DNA from: Gemmatimonadota bacterium
GTDB lineage: Bacteria; ARS69
Assembly (NCBI GenBank): GCA_030747075.1
Contig: JASLLL010000009.1
Span: 21,992 to 85,991, forward strand
Reading direction: 5' to 3'
DNA length: 64,000 bases
This document shows, one piece after another, positions 16,436 through 25,800 of the stretch (position 1 is its first letter; each line of letters opens with the position of its first letter). The translations under genes and the position numbers were made by a program. The notes under the pieces are model-generated. The model was not told the origin of the DNA, ran no database searches, and saw only the letters and a program-made list of their open reading frames with translations.

Positions 16436-17245
16436 TCACGGGGCACGGAAGAAGAGCGTGCCTCCCAGATCGATCCACTTGATCGTGACTCGCCCCGCGA
16501 TCCCGGTCTCTTCACGAGCGCCGATGTTGAACATCTCCTCGAAGACCACCCCGCCCTTGAAAGTCCGATCCTCCGCGATCAGGAAGTCGAGGAACAGAAG
16601 GACCGAGGAGTCCTCATTCCCGACGAGGACATCCGCTCCGTCGGAATAGAGGACATAGGCGGCTTTCCCTTCGCGGCCCTTGCTGCGGATCACCTCAGGA
16701 AGGACCTTGTCCCTGCGAACATGGAACTCCGTGAGCGTCGTGGGAGATCCGATGAACCGGCGAAGCTTCCTGGTATTGGACGCCTCGGTCTCGCAGAGAT
16801 GGACATCGGAGAGGAACTCATCGAAAGGAACTTCCGCATGGCCCAGCAGTTCCGGAAGCCGGAGCTGCACTTTGGTTTCTTCGGAGAAGAGTTCGACGAC
16901 TTCCTTGCCGTTGTAGATCCGATCCAGGACGAGGTGCGTTCGCGGCTGCTTCCTCTTGCGGACACCCAGCATGGTGCCTCGCTTGACATGTTCGCGGAGG
17001 TTCTTCTTGAGGTCCGGTCCCATCATGACCAGGAAAATGTTGCCATCGCGGACGAGTGCCGTGTTCTTCCGGGCGGCGGCGATCTTGGGGACAGGAATGC
17101 GATAGGTGTGGGTGCTGCTTTGCACCTGGCCCTTCATCATCTCCTCAAGAGACGCTTCCTTGTACGGATCCTGAAAAGACTCACAGCCCACCAGGGCGAA
17201 GGCAACCAACAGGGACGGAATCAGGATACGCAGGGGCTTCATCAT
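16436..17245 (-). CDS. Lipoprotein of unknown function
   Basis: 269 residues from the ATG after GAGGTGG on the minus strand (a second ATG follows immediately). The signal sequence ends in LLVAFALVGCESF, a lipobox with Cys near residue 20. The mature part is charged and soluble-looking, with YRIPVPKIAAARKNTALVRD, LREHVKRGTMLGVRKRKQPR and DRIYNGKEVVELFSEETKVQ. There is no recognisable enzyme motif and no membrane span other than the anchor. It lies 113 bases upstream of the other lipoprotein on the same strand. The two could be co-transcribed, but they are not similar in sequence. Confidence 0.68.
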   Translation of the reverse strand: MMKPLRILIPSLLVAFALVGCESFQDPYKEASLEEMMKGQVQSSTHTYRIPVPKIAAARKNTALVRDGNIFLVMMGPDLKKNLREHVKRGTMLGVRKRKQPRTHLVLDRIYNGKEVVELFSEETKVQLRLPELLGHAEVPFDEFLSDVHLCETEASNTRKLRRFIGSPTTLTEFHVRRDKVLPEVIRSKGREGKAAYVLYSDGADVLVGNEDSSVLLFLDFLIAEDRTFKGGVVFEEMFNIGAREETGIAGRVTIKWIDLGGTLFFRAP

Positions 17246-17382
17246 GGGACCACCTCTCACCGACCGGAGTGAACTCGAAGGAGGGTCCGCTCCCTCCCGA
17301 CGACCAATGTTCCCTGTTCGCGGCTTTTCGGCAAGCCCTGCGTTGGGGTAGGATGGACTGGTTCACCCACCCGGAGGAATCC

Positions 17383-18726
17383 ATGCCTGATCTTACGACC
17401 GAGTTTGCCGGAGTGGTCTCCCCAAACCCCTTCTGGCTGGCATCTGCCCCGCCCACGAATATGGGGTCCATGGTGTCTCGCGCATTCGACCAGGGCTGGG
17501 GGGGGGCGGTCTGGAAGACCCTGGGAGACCCCATCGTGAATGTCTCGTCGCGGCTTGCGGCCAGCGACTACGGTCCGCTTCGCATGATGGCGCTGAACAA
17601 CATCGAACTCATCACGGACCGTTCGGTGGAGACGAATCTCCGGGAAATCGCCGAGGTGAAGAAGGCCTGGCCGGACCGGGCCGTCATCGTGTCGGTGATG
17701 GTCAATCCCGAGCGGGAAGCATGGCACGAGATGGTGGAGCGCGTGGGGGATACCGGGGCGGATGGCGTGGAACTCAACTTCGGCTGTCCGCACGGGATGA
17801 GCGAGCGCGGTATGGGCTCCGCGATCGGGCAGGTTCCCGAGTACACGAAAATGATCACCGAGTGGGTCGCGGAAAAGGCCGCGGATGTGAAGAAAGACCG
17901 GCCCTTTGCGGTGATCGTGAAGCTGACGCCGAATGTGACGGATGTTGTGCACATTGCGCGTGCGGCGCGCGAGGGGGGCGCGGATGCGGTGGCGCTCATC
18001 AACACCATCAACAGCATCATGAGTGTGGATCTGGACACGATGGTTCCCGCGCCGAATGTGAACGGCAAGGCGGCGCACGGTGGCCTCTGCGGTCCGGCGG
18101 TGAAGCCGATCGCGCTTCACATGGTCAGTTCCATCGCGCGGGATCCGGGCTGGGACTTGCCGATCTCCGGAATCGGGGGGATTGCTGACTGGCGGGACGC
18201 CGCCGAGTTCCTCGCGCTGGGCGCGACCAATGTTCAGGTCTGCACGGCAGTCATGCACTTCGGATACCGGATTGTCGAGGAGATGACTGAAGGGCTGGAG
18301 GACTATCTCACGGAAAAGGGACTCGCCTCCGTTTCAGAGATGGTCGGCGCCGCCAACGGGCAGGTCGTGGACTGGGGGGATCTGGATCTCGGCTATCAGA
18401 TTGTGGCGCGGGTTCATCCGGAGAAGTGCATCCGCTGCAACCTTTGCCATGTGGCCTGTCGCGACGGCGCCCATCAGAGTATCGAACTGGTGTCCGCGGA
18501 GACCGGGGCCATCGTCCGTGATCGTCAGGGGGTCGGAGAGGAACCCGCCCCGGATGCCCGGGTTTACCCGCGCGTCGTGGACGATGAGTGTGTGGGATGC
18601 AACCTGTGTTCGCTGGTGTGCCCGGAACCGGGGGCGATCACGATGGAGCGCGTGGACGACGGCTCCCGTTCGATCACCTGGCGGGAGTGGACGGAGCGCG
18701 GACTCCCGGTGGTGCCCAAGCCCTGA
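17383..18726 (+). CDS. preA: PreA: dihydropyrimidine dehydrogenase, Fe-S/FMN subunit
   Basis: 447 residues from the ATG after CCGGAGGAAT. The TIM-barrel FMN domain, about 1-330, shows VSPNPFWLASAPPTN and the catalytic-Cys loop ELNFGCPHGMSERGMG. It also shows VIVKLTPNVTD, GLCGPAVKPIAL and SGIGGIADWRDAAEFL. A ferredoxin-like tail (about 345-447) has two 4Fe-4S motifs, CIRCNLCHVACRD and CVGCNLCSLVCPEPG. PreA with PreT reduces uracil/thymine with NADH, or works in the reverse direction. No preT-like gene lies in this window, and neither a hydantoinase nor a beta-ureidopropionase is present. Here it stands alone, so its electron partner must be encoded elsewhere or differ. Confidence 0.9.
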   Translation: MPDLTTEFAGVVSPNPFWLASAPPTNMGSMVSRAFDQGWGGAVWKTLGDPIVNVSSRLAASDYGPLRMMALNNIELITDRSVETNLREIAEVKKAWPDRAVIVSVMVNPEREAWHEMVERVGDTGADGVELNFGCPHGMSERGMGSAIGQVPEYTKMITEWVAEKAADVKKDRPFAVIVKLTPNVTDVVHIARAAREGGADAVALINTINSIMSVDLDTMVPAPNVNGKAAHGGLCGPAVKPIALHMVSSIARDPGWDLPISGIGGIADWRDAAEFLALGATNVQVCTAVMHFGYRIVEEMTEGLEDYLTEKGLASVSEMVGAANGQVVDWGDLDLGYQIVARVHPEKCIRCNLCHVACRDGAHQSIELVSAETGAIVRDRQGVGEEPAPDARVYPRVVDDECVGCNLCSLVCPEPGAITMERVDDGSRSITWREWTERGLPVVPKP

Positions 18727-18728
18727 CG

Positions 18729-20924
18729 CTACTGGATGTATCCGAGTGCGCGGAGTTCCTCTCGGATTCTCTCGTCGGCGTCGGTCGCGATTCCTTCCGT
18801 CGTTGCGCTGTCCCGGGCGCCGTAGCTCTCCACCATGCGCACCCCGTGTTCCTCAGCCCAGGCTTCTGTGAAGAGATCGGTCAGCACCACGCCCTCCATG
18901 TCGGCGGCAGCTGGCGCGCCCAGGAGGTGGAGGATCGTCGGAGTCAGGTCGACCGCCCGCGCCCCGCGGACCCACCCGCCCTTTCGAAAGGGAGGCCCCG
19001 CCGCCAGCAGGAACCCGTCCATGGCGTGATCGCCGGAGTGCCCGCTCGGGACGATCGCGCTTCCCGCAGGGAGTCGCCCGTTGCCCAGAGAGAGGGCGGC
19101 CCCGGCCAGTCCCCGGTGGAATCGGGCCAGAAGGAATGGCCCGTCCTCATCGCGTCCTGTCGAGAGTCGGCGGAAAACCGCCCCCCCCGCATCGGTGCGT
19201 GCCTTGCTCAGCGTTCGCTTTGCCTCTTCCAGCGCCACTTTCCCGTTCGCGGCGGCCCTGCCCGGGCGCAACCGTCGCACGGGGTCGGTGAAACGGTCTG
19301 CGTTCGGATCGAAGACCCGGCTGGCCCGCTCATCCACGCTCCCCGGTTCTCCCGGCAGCGAAACAGCCAACCCGGCCGCCGCGAGCAGGTGGTTCATGTG
19401 GTAGGCGGTGTCGCGTTCGTTGTTTGCGAGGAATCCGTGATCGGACAGGATGACGATGCTGGTGCGCGGATCCACCATCGCGATCACCTCGCCCACGAGT
19501 TCATCGGCGAAGTCGTAGTACCGGTCGATGACCGGAGCGAGGGCACGGACTTCGTCGTCGGCCATGGTGCCGTAGAGCGTTTCGGAGAGCCCCCGCCGCC
19601 CGCGTTCCGCCATGCGGTACTTCCAGAAGAGGTGCTGCGTATTGTCGGTGCCGCGGAAGTAGAGTGCGGTCAGGTCCGGTTGTTCTTCGCGAAGGAGAAG
19701 CCGCGCGGACTCCAGCGTGAAGAGATCATGGCGCACCACCCGATCGAGCACATCCACGGCACGACGGGTCGGCCCCCATTGCTCGCGCCGGAACACCTCC
19801 AGCGAATCGCCGACTTGTGTGAACCTCCCGATGCCGCGCCACGGATGGGTGTCCAGCGTCTGGCGCACCGAATCCACCGCCGCCGTGAGGTGCGCGGGAT
19901 ACACGCGGTCCGACAGGCCGTCGAAGTCCGCCCGGTCGGAGACAATCGTGCCCGCCACCTCCTCCGCAGGCCACGACACATACCAGTTCACGAACGCCAC
20001 CGTGTAGTCCGCCGGCGCGGCGATGTTCCACAGCGCGGGAACTCGTCGCATCCGGCCTGACACCGGAATGGCCTCACCATCGCGCCGCGTGACAAAGTCC
20101 CGAATGCCGTGCGTGGTCGGGAGCATTCCCGTCACGACCGAGGTCCACACCACGGGCGACTTCGGCGTGCGGATGGAACGCAGCGGGCCGGTCGTTCCGT
20201 CGCGCAGGAGTCGCGCGAAGTTCGGCAGGCGCCCTTCGGCGATGCCCTCGTCGAGGAGGCCTCGCTCGATTCCGTCGATCGCGAGAATCAGGACGCGCTC
20301 GTCGCTGCCCGATCGGGCCGCGCTGGCGACGGTCTCCGCGTCCGGGCGGCGAGGTCCCGGAAGCGAGGTCGTCGCCATTCCCGCGAGAAGAAGGAGCGCC
20401 ATGGCGGGCAGGCCGAACGCAAGCGCGCGAAGAACCTGCGGGGGGGCCACGCGACTCACGCGGGCACTCACCCATGCGACGGCAAACGCCCCGCTCGCCG
20501 CCGCAAGAACGATCCACAGTCCGGGTGCCGCGGGCAGACCCCGGTGAAGCCAGAGCCGTCCGAACGCGGCGGCGTCGATGGCAGCCAGGACGCTCGCGAT
20601 CGCGGCGGCTCGCGCCAATCCCGCCCGGAGCTTCCCGCGAGCGAGAGTCGCCAGCGCCGCGCCCGCGGCGGCCCCGACCAGCGCATGCATGGCGACATAG
20701 GCAGCGGTACCCATGGCGGCGGTATCCAGATGCGTGAGTGTCGGCTCCGAGAGAAGAGGACGGAGTCTGCGGAATGCGAAGTTGAGCAGGTCCGCCCATA
20801 CATGGAGGTCGCGGGATCTCTCGGCCGCGGCGAATACGGCGCCGGCACCGATCCCCGCGAGGAATCCCTCGATCGCTGCACGCGCTCGGTCGATCTCCCG
20901 GGCGGGGAGGCGCGCGTCGCTCAA
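18729..20924 (-). CDS. Membrane-anchored alkaline-phosphatase-superfamily phosphodiesterase
   Basis: 731 residues. I place the start at a TTG overlapping the upstream stop by 4 bases (TTGA). The N-terminal 230 residues contain about four or five hydrophobic segments. A type I phosphodiesterase/nucleotide pyrophosphatase-like domain follows, with metal-site Asp in LILAIDGIERGLL and the nucleophile region SPVVWTSVVTGMLPTTHGI. Further ligands are the Asp in YYDFADELVGEV, the pair in VILSDHGF, and a late His in SGHSGDHAMDGF. All expected metal ligands appear present. It probably hydrolyses a phosphate ester outside the inner membrane; the substrate is unknown. It ends 2 bases from the convergent preA stop. 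A related protein is encoded at 27689-29671. Confidence 0.8.
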   Translation of the reverse strand: MSDARLPAREIDRARAAIEGFLAGIGAGAVFAAAERSRDLHVWADLLNFAFRRLRPLLSEPTLTHLDTAAMGTAAYVAMHALVGAAAGAALATLARGKLRAGLARAAAIASVLAAIDAAAFGRLWLHRGLPAAPGLWIVLAAASGAFAVAWVSARVSRVAPPQVLRALAFGLPAMALLLLAGMATTSLPGPRRPDAETVASAARSGSDERVLILAIDGIERGLLDEGIAEGRLPNFARLLRDGTTGPLRSIRTPKSPVVWTSVVTGMLPTTHGIRDFVTRRDGEAIPVSGRMRRVPALWNIAAPADYTVAFVNWYVSWPAEEVAGTIVSDRADFDGLSDRVYPAHLTAAVDSVRQTLDTHPWRGIGRFTQVGDSLEVFRREQWGPTRRAVDVLDRVVRHDLFTLESARLLLREEQPDLTALYFRGTDNTQHLFWKYRMAERGRRGLSETLYGTMADDEVRALAPVIDRYYDFADELVGEVIAMVDPRTSIVILSDHGFLANNERDTAYHMNHLLAAAGLAVSLPGEPGSVDERASRVFDPNADRFTDPVRRLRPGRAAANGKVALEEAKRTLSKARTDAGGAVFRRLSTGRDEDGPFLLARFHRGLAGAALSLGNGRLPAGSAIVPSGHSGDHAMDGFLLAAGPPFRKGGWVRGARAVDLTPTILHLLGAPAAADMEGVVLTDLFTEAWAEEHGVRMVESYGARDSATTEGIATDADERIREELRALGYIQ

Positions 20925-21622
20925 CGGCGCGTCTCGGGATGGGTCGATGCGCGCGTGTCCGCTCCAGTGCGACCCGCACCCTGAGATTCGCCCGGTTCGG
21001 TCAGAAGCAGGCGATGAATCTCCTCCACATCGGGCCGTGGAAGGCCGCAATCCATCGCGCGGAAGTCCCGTGGGAGGTTCTCGATGGCCTCTTCCAGCAT
21101 CGGCCGTCTGCGAACGGAGTGGGCGGACTCATGCGGCGTGCGTCCGGCCAGGTCCTTGTGCGGAAGGTAGACCCACGCTTCCTTGAGAAATCGGCGGGCG
21201 AAGTGCGCCGCGTCCAGATATGCGTCGCCCTCATCCTCCAGCGGATGGAGCAGCGCGCCGGGGCGGCGCAGCGCTTCCGCCAGCGGGACGATCCGCGTGG
21301 CGTCGGCCACCGTCTTTCCGGAACCGAGCGACTCCACTCTTCTGCGAAGCACCTGCATGCGGTCCTCCGACACCGTATCCAGCAGGATTCCGCGCGGCCA
21401 GAGGGTCACCAGCCCGAGAGGCGTTCGGGCGGGTTCCTCTTCGGCCGACCAGCGGATCCACTCCGCACGCATTCCCCGTCCGATGCGCACAGCGCGAAAG
21501 AGCGGGCTGGCACAGAGCGCATCGGCCAGGCCCTCGCCGGGCGGGGTGGCGGCCCACGCCTGATGGAAGCAGACGGGGGCGGCGGCCAGCGTCCGCGGAT
21601 CCGCGTGGCTCCCCGCGGTCAT
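20921..21622 (-). CDS. Unknown protein between M42 peptidase and phosphodiesterase
   Basis: 233 residues, with an ATG overlapping the peptidase stop (ATGA) and its own stop overlapping the next gene (TTGA). There is no signal peptide or membrane span. The middle has LWPRGILLDTVSEDRMQVLRR. The C-terminal part has LAGRTPHESAHSVRRRPMLEEAI, which resembles the GRTPxEA...R segment seen in DUF2384/SEC-C-adjacent proteins. That resemblance is weak and I do not assign toxin-antitoxin function. Strict coupling to both neighbours argues for a real gene with a role linked to one of them. Confidence 0.65.
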   Translation of the reverse strand: MTAGSHADPRTLAAAPVCFHQAWAATPPGEGLADALCASPLFRAVRIGRGMRAEWIRWSAEEEPARTPLGLVTLWPRGILLDTVSEDRMQVLRRRVESLGSGKTVADATRIVPLAEALRRPGALLHPLEDEGDAYLDAAHFARRFLKEAWVYLPHKDLAGRTPHESAHSVRRRPMLEEAIENLPRDFRAMDCGLPRPDVEEIHRLLLTEPGESQGAGRTGADTRASTHPETRR

Positions 21623-22677
21623 GCCTTCGTTCCCGTGAGGCACCGGTGGGCCTCGGGGATCCACGCGGACAGCAGGTTGACGGACGCCCGAATGTCCTTC
21701 TCGTGGCACATCTCGATGTGGGAGTGGACATACCTTGTCGGGATGGAGATGCAACCCGCCGGGATTCCGTGCCCGGCCCGCTGAATGCCAGCGGTGTCCG
21801 TGCCGCCTTGCGAGAGGATCTCCATCTGATGCGCAATCTTCTTCTTCTCCGCGACACCCCGCAGCGATCCCACGACGCCCGGATCGCAGATCACGCTGGA
21901 ATCCATGATCTTGATGGCCGCGCCCTTTCCGAACCGGCAGATCCGGTCCTGCGCGGGCGCTCCCGGGACATCGTTCGCCAGAGTGATGTCGATGGCGAGT
22001 CCCAGATCGGGATTCAACTGCCTCGCCACCACCTGCGCTCCACGAAGTCCCACTTCCTCCTGAGTGGTTGCGACGGCAATCAGTTCCACGGAGTGGTTCC
22101 GCAGCTTCCGGATGGCCTCGATCATCACAAAAAGGCCCATCCGGTTGTCGAGTGACTTCGAGGTGACCGCGTCTCCGATCCGGGCAAACTCCCGCTCACG
22201 GGTGATCATGTCGCCGACGGAAACCAGTTTCGTCACCTTCGATTTCGGAAGTCCCAGATCGATGAAGAAGTCCTTCAGCGCCGGCGGCTTCGCCCTTTCC
22301 TCGTCCGACATGATGTGGACCGGCTTCGATCCGATGAGACCGAGAAGATCCTTCTTGCCATGAACCAGGACGCGCTGCGCGGTGAGCGTCTTCGGGTCGA
22401 ATCCGCCGAGTGTCGTGAACCGGAGGAAGCCGTCGTCGTCGATGTGCGTGACCATCAGCGAGATCTCATCCATGTGCGCGGCCAGCATGAGGCGCAGCGG
22501 ATCCTTCGGGGCGCTCCGACCACGGGGGCTTCGGACCCCGATCAGGTTCCCCAGTCGATCCACTTTCGTGTGATCCACGAGAGGTTCCAGTTCGCGGGAC
22601 ACGACTTCGCGGATGCGCTCTTCGCGACCCGGTCCACCGGGCACGCGGCAGAGTTCGCTCAGCAGGTCGAGGTTCAT
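21619..22677 (-). CDS. M42-family metallo-aminopeptidase
   Basis: 352 residues from the ATG preceded by GGAGGAATC. Family signatures are visible: LMLAAHMDEISLMVTHID (first metal His and Asp), DAVTSKSLDNRMGLFVMIEA (bridging Asp), ATTQEEVGLRGAQVVA (general base and metal-ligand Glu pair), LAIDITLANDVPG, and the C-terminal GIPAGCISIPTRYVHSHIEM with the last His ligand. M42 enzymes form dodecameric tetrahedral cytoplasmic particles that trim short peptides (TET/glutamyl aminopeptidase). Some homologues are annotated as endoglucanase, which is historical. It is the first gene of a coupled three-gene unit and is divergent from the sigma-54 activator gene. Confidence 0.9.
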   Translation of the reverse strand: MNLDLLSELCRVPGGPGREERIREVVSRELEPLVDHTKVDRLGNLIGVRSPRGRSAPKDPLRLMLAAHMDEISLMVTHIDDDGFLRFTTLGGFDPKTLTAQRVLVHGKKDLLGLIGSKPVHIMSDEERAKPPALKDFFIDLGLPKSKVTKLVSVGDMITREREFARIGDAVTSKSLDNRMGLFVMIEAIRKLRNHSVELIAVATTQEEVGLRGAQVVARQLNPDLGLAIDITLANDVPGAPAQDRICRFGKGAAIKIMDSSVICDPGVVGSLRGVAEKKKIAHQMEILSQGGTDTAGIQRAGHGIPAGCISIPTRYVHSHIEMCHEKDIRASVNLLSAWIPEAHRCLTGTKA

Positions 22678-22717
22678 GATTCCTCCGAAGGAAATATCCG
22701 GGCCTCGGCGCGGGGGA

Positions 22718-22743
22718 TTTCCCCTCCGGGGCCGTAGGGGAAA
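22718..22743. promoter_or_regulatory. Inverted repeat in the divergent peptidase/activator intergenic region
   Basis: TTTCCCC (22718-22724) and GGGGAAA (22737-22743) form a perfect 7-bp inverted repeat with a 12-base spacer. It lies between the divergent starts at 22677 and 22857. It could be an operator for either gene. No clear -35/-10 pair stands out beside it. Confidence 0.4.
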
Positions 22744-22856
22744 GATGGTAACTTCGGGACAGTGACGACCCAAGGGATTTCCACGGACGCCGCCGGGTTC
22801 TTCCGTCTCGGGCGGGGAGACTGGCGTGTGGATGCGTTGCGGGAAGGGAGCTTGAG

Positions 22857-25800
22857 ATGGCCGGTACCGATCCTCTGGAGATCCGGGCACTCTCTGATGT
22901 TCTCCACGCTTCCGGCGAAACCTATCTGAAAGACGGGGATTATACGCGCGCGGCGGAGTTCTTCCGCAAGAGCCTGGACATTCGTGAGCGGATCGGCGAA
23001 CCGCGCCTGACCGCGGATACGCTTGCGGACCTCGGGCGCGTTCTCATGCTGCTCGGAGAGATGGAAGAGGCGGCGGAGCGCGTCCGGAGCGCGCTGAAGC
23101 ATCGGGAGGACGCCGGGGACTCCGCCGGGGTGGCCGACTGTCACGATATCCTGGGGAACATCGCCCGGGGGCAGGGGCGACCCGACGAAGCGGAGTCGCA
23201 CTACGGCCGGGCGCTTGCGTTCAAGCAGGAAGCCGGGGACGAGCGCGGGATGGCCACGACCCTCGCGCTGTACGGGATTCTCCACAACGAACGCGGGGAT
23301 TATCCGGCGGCTGAAGAGCGCTATCAGGCGGCGCTCGCCATCTTCGATCGTGTCGGGGATCGGGAACAGGTGGCGTCTCTCACCAACAACCTCGGCAATC
23401 TCTACCTGCGCAAGGGAGATCCTGGCGCCGCAGCCACGGAACTGGAGAAGGCGCGGGACCTGTTCGAGGAACTCGGCGACCCGCGCGGCGTCGGCAAGTG
23501 CCTGAACAACCTTGCGGCCATCTACCGCGCCTTGGGCAAGGACAGCCCGGCGGCGGATTCCTACCGGAAGGCGCTGGGCCTTTTCGAGGAGATCGGCGAC
23601 AAGCGCGGCGCTGCGATCTCGGCGAACAATCTCGCCGTGATCGAGCAGGACTTCGGGCGATATCGGGAGGCGTCCGAGTACCACGAGCGGAGTCTGGAAC
23701 TGAAGCGGGAGATGGGGGATCGCACGGGTGAAGCCGTGTCGCTGGGGAATCTCGCGGACATTGCCTTCTTCCGTGGGGAGTGGGAGCGGGCGGACCGCCT
23801 GCACCGGCAGGCCCTGGCGATTCAGGAAGAGGTAGGCAATCGAACGGGGGAGGCCCGGCTCAGGAACCGTCGCGCCCGATTGCGACTGGTGCGCGGGGGG
23901 CGCGAGGCCGCCGCCCGGGAAGCGGCGACGGCGCGCCGACTGGGGCGCGAAGTTCAGTCGCGCGAGATCCAGGCGGAGGCGCTGCTCATCGAGGTCCGCC
24001 TTGCATCGGCAGCGGGCGACACCGGCGGGGCTCGCCGTCTTCTGGAGGAGGCCGAGGAACTCGGCCGGGCCATGCGCAGCCGGGAGACGGAGGCCGCCAT
24101 CCGCGTGGCGCGCGGGGAGGTTCTGGCGTCGGAGGGAGAGGAAGAGGCGGCTTCCACCATCTTCGACGAAGCCTCCCGGGCCTACAAACGGCTGCGGCGC
24201 TCCTTCGATCTGGCGGGGGTGGAGCTGGCGCGCGGCGTCTCGCTGGCGCGGTTCGGGCGGGGGGATCGGTGCATCGAACCGTTCGCCCGGGCCGAGGAGA
24301 TCCTGGACGGCATGGGTTCCTCGGCGCACATGCTCGCGCCGTTGAGGCAGGCGCTGGAGATTCTCGCGAAGGAGCACCCCGGCGAGGGGGTGGAACTGGC
24401 GGAGATGGGGACCCGACTCGCCCATCGCCTGGGGGACTCGGATGCTGCCCGGGACTTTCAGGAGGCGCTCCAGACGCGTGAGAGTGGCGGCGGCGAGAAC
24501 CCGGCGGAGCATCGGCTGGCGGTTCTCTCGGAGGTGACCCGACACCTTCAGGAGACCCGGCAGGCCGAAGGCGTCGCGGGCTGGATTCTGGAGCGTGTGG
24601 TAGAGGAGGTCCGTGCGGATCGCGGCCTGCTGCTGTTGCAGGAACTGGCGGGCGACGGGTTTCAGGCGGCGGCGGTCCTTCGGCTGGAGGATCCCGCGTT
24701 GACGGATGCGGTCCGCGCTGCGGAGAGGGCCGGGGAGTCGGGGGAGACGATCCGGGACTTCCAGGGCGGAGGGAGCGCGGGGAGCAGATCGAGACTTGTC
24801 GTGCCCTTCGGGGTGCGGGGGGAGGAGGGCGTGGCGGGCGTCATGCATCTGGAGGCGTCGGTCGGTGCGCGCGGGTTCTCTCTGGCGGATGCGCGCTTTG
24901 TGAGCAGTTGTCTGGCCGCCTACGCGCTCTTTCTGCGGGGCGGATCCCCCCGGGAGTCCCGGGATCGCGTGGCGGTGGGGTCGGGAAACACCCCGGCGGC
25001 CTTCTCGACGATCGTGGGAGATTCGAAGCGCATCCGCGAAGTATTCCACGCGGCCACGCGGGTCGCGGCCGGGAACGCCACCGTGCTCATTCTCGGAGAG
25101 AGCGGGACCGGGAAGGAGCTTCTGGCGCGGGGGATTCACGACTCCTCTCCGCGCACGGCGGAGCCCTTTGTGGCGGTCAACTGCCCGTCGATCCCGCGGG
25201 ACCTGCTGGAGAGCGAGCTTTTCGGGTACGAGAAGGGCGCATTCACCGGCGCCGACTCCCCCAAGGCAGGCAGGCTGGAACTGGCCGACGGAGGGACGCT
25301 CTTCCTGGACGAGGTGGCGGACCTGTCGCCGCCCGCCCAGGCGAAAATCCTGCGCGTGCTTCAGGAGCGCACCTTTGAGCGACTCGGCGGGCTGGAGACG
25401 AAGGCGGTGGATGTTCGCATCCTCGCGGCCACCTCCACCGACCTGGCCGAAGCTGTCCGAGATCGGCGCTTCCGGGAAGATCTCTACTACCGGATCAATG
25501 TGGTTCCGCTCGTACTCCCCGCACTCCGCGATCGAAAGGAGGACATCCCCGCGCTGGTGGACCACTTCCTCGCGAAGTACGCGCGGCCCGAGCGGCCCGT
25601 CCGCTTCGTCACGCCGGAGGCACTCCGTCGACTGACCGTCTACCCGTGGCCCGGGAACATTCGGGAGTTGGAGAACGCCATTCAGTACGCGGTGAGCCTC
25701 ATGGACGGAGAGACCCTGGCACCGGGAGATCTCCCCCGGACCGTTCGGTCCCACGGCGGCGGCGATCTCCGGGGGATCGGGAGCCTCCGTTCGGAACTCG

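Noticed and set aside
20921-21622. Toxin-antitoxin (DUF2384-type) interpretation of the unknown protein
   Set aside because: Only the short GRTPxEA-like segment matches; there is no RES-type toxin gene next to it and the protein is too large and differently placed.
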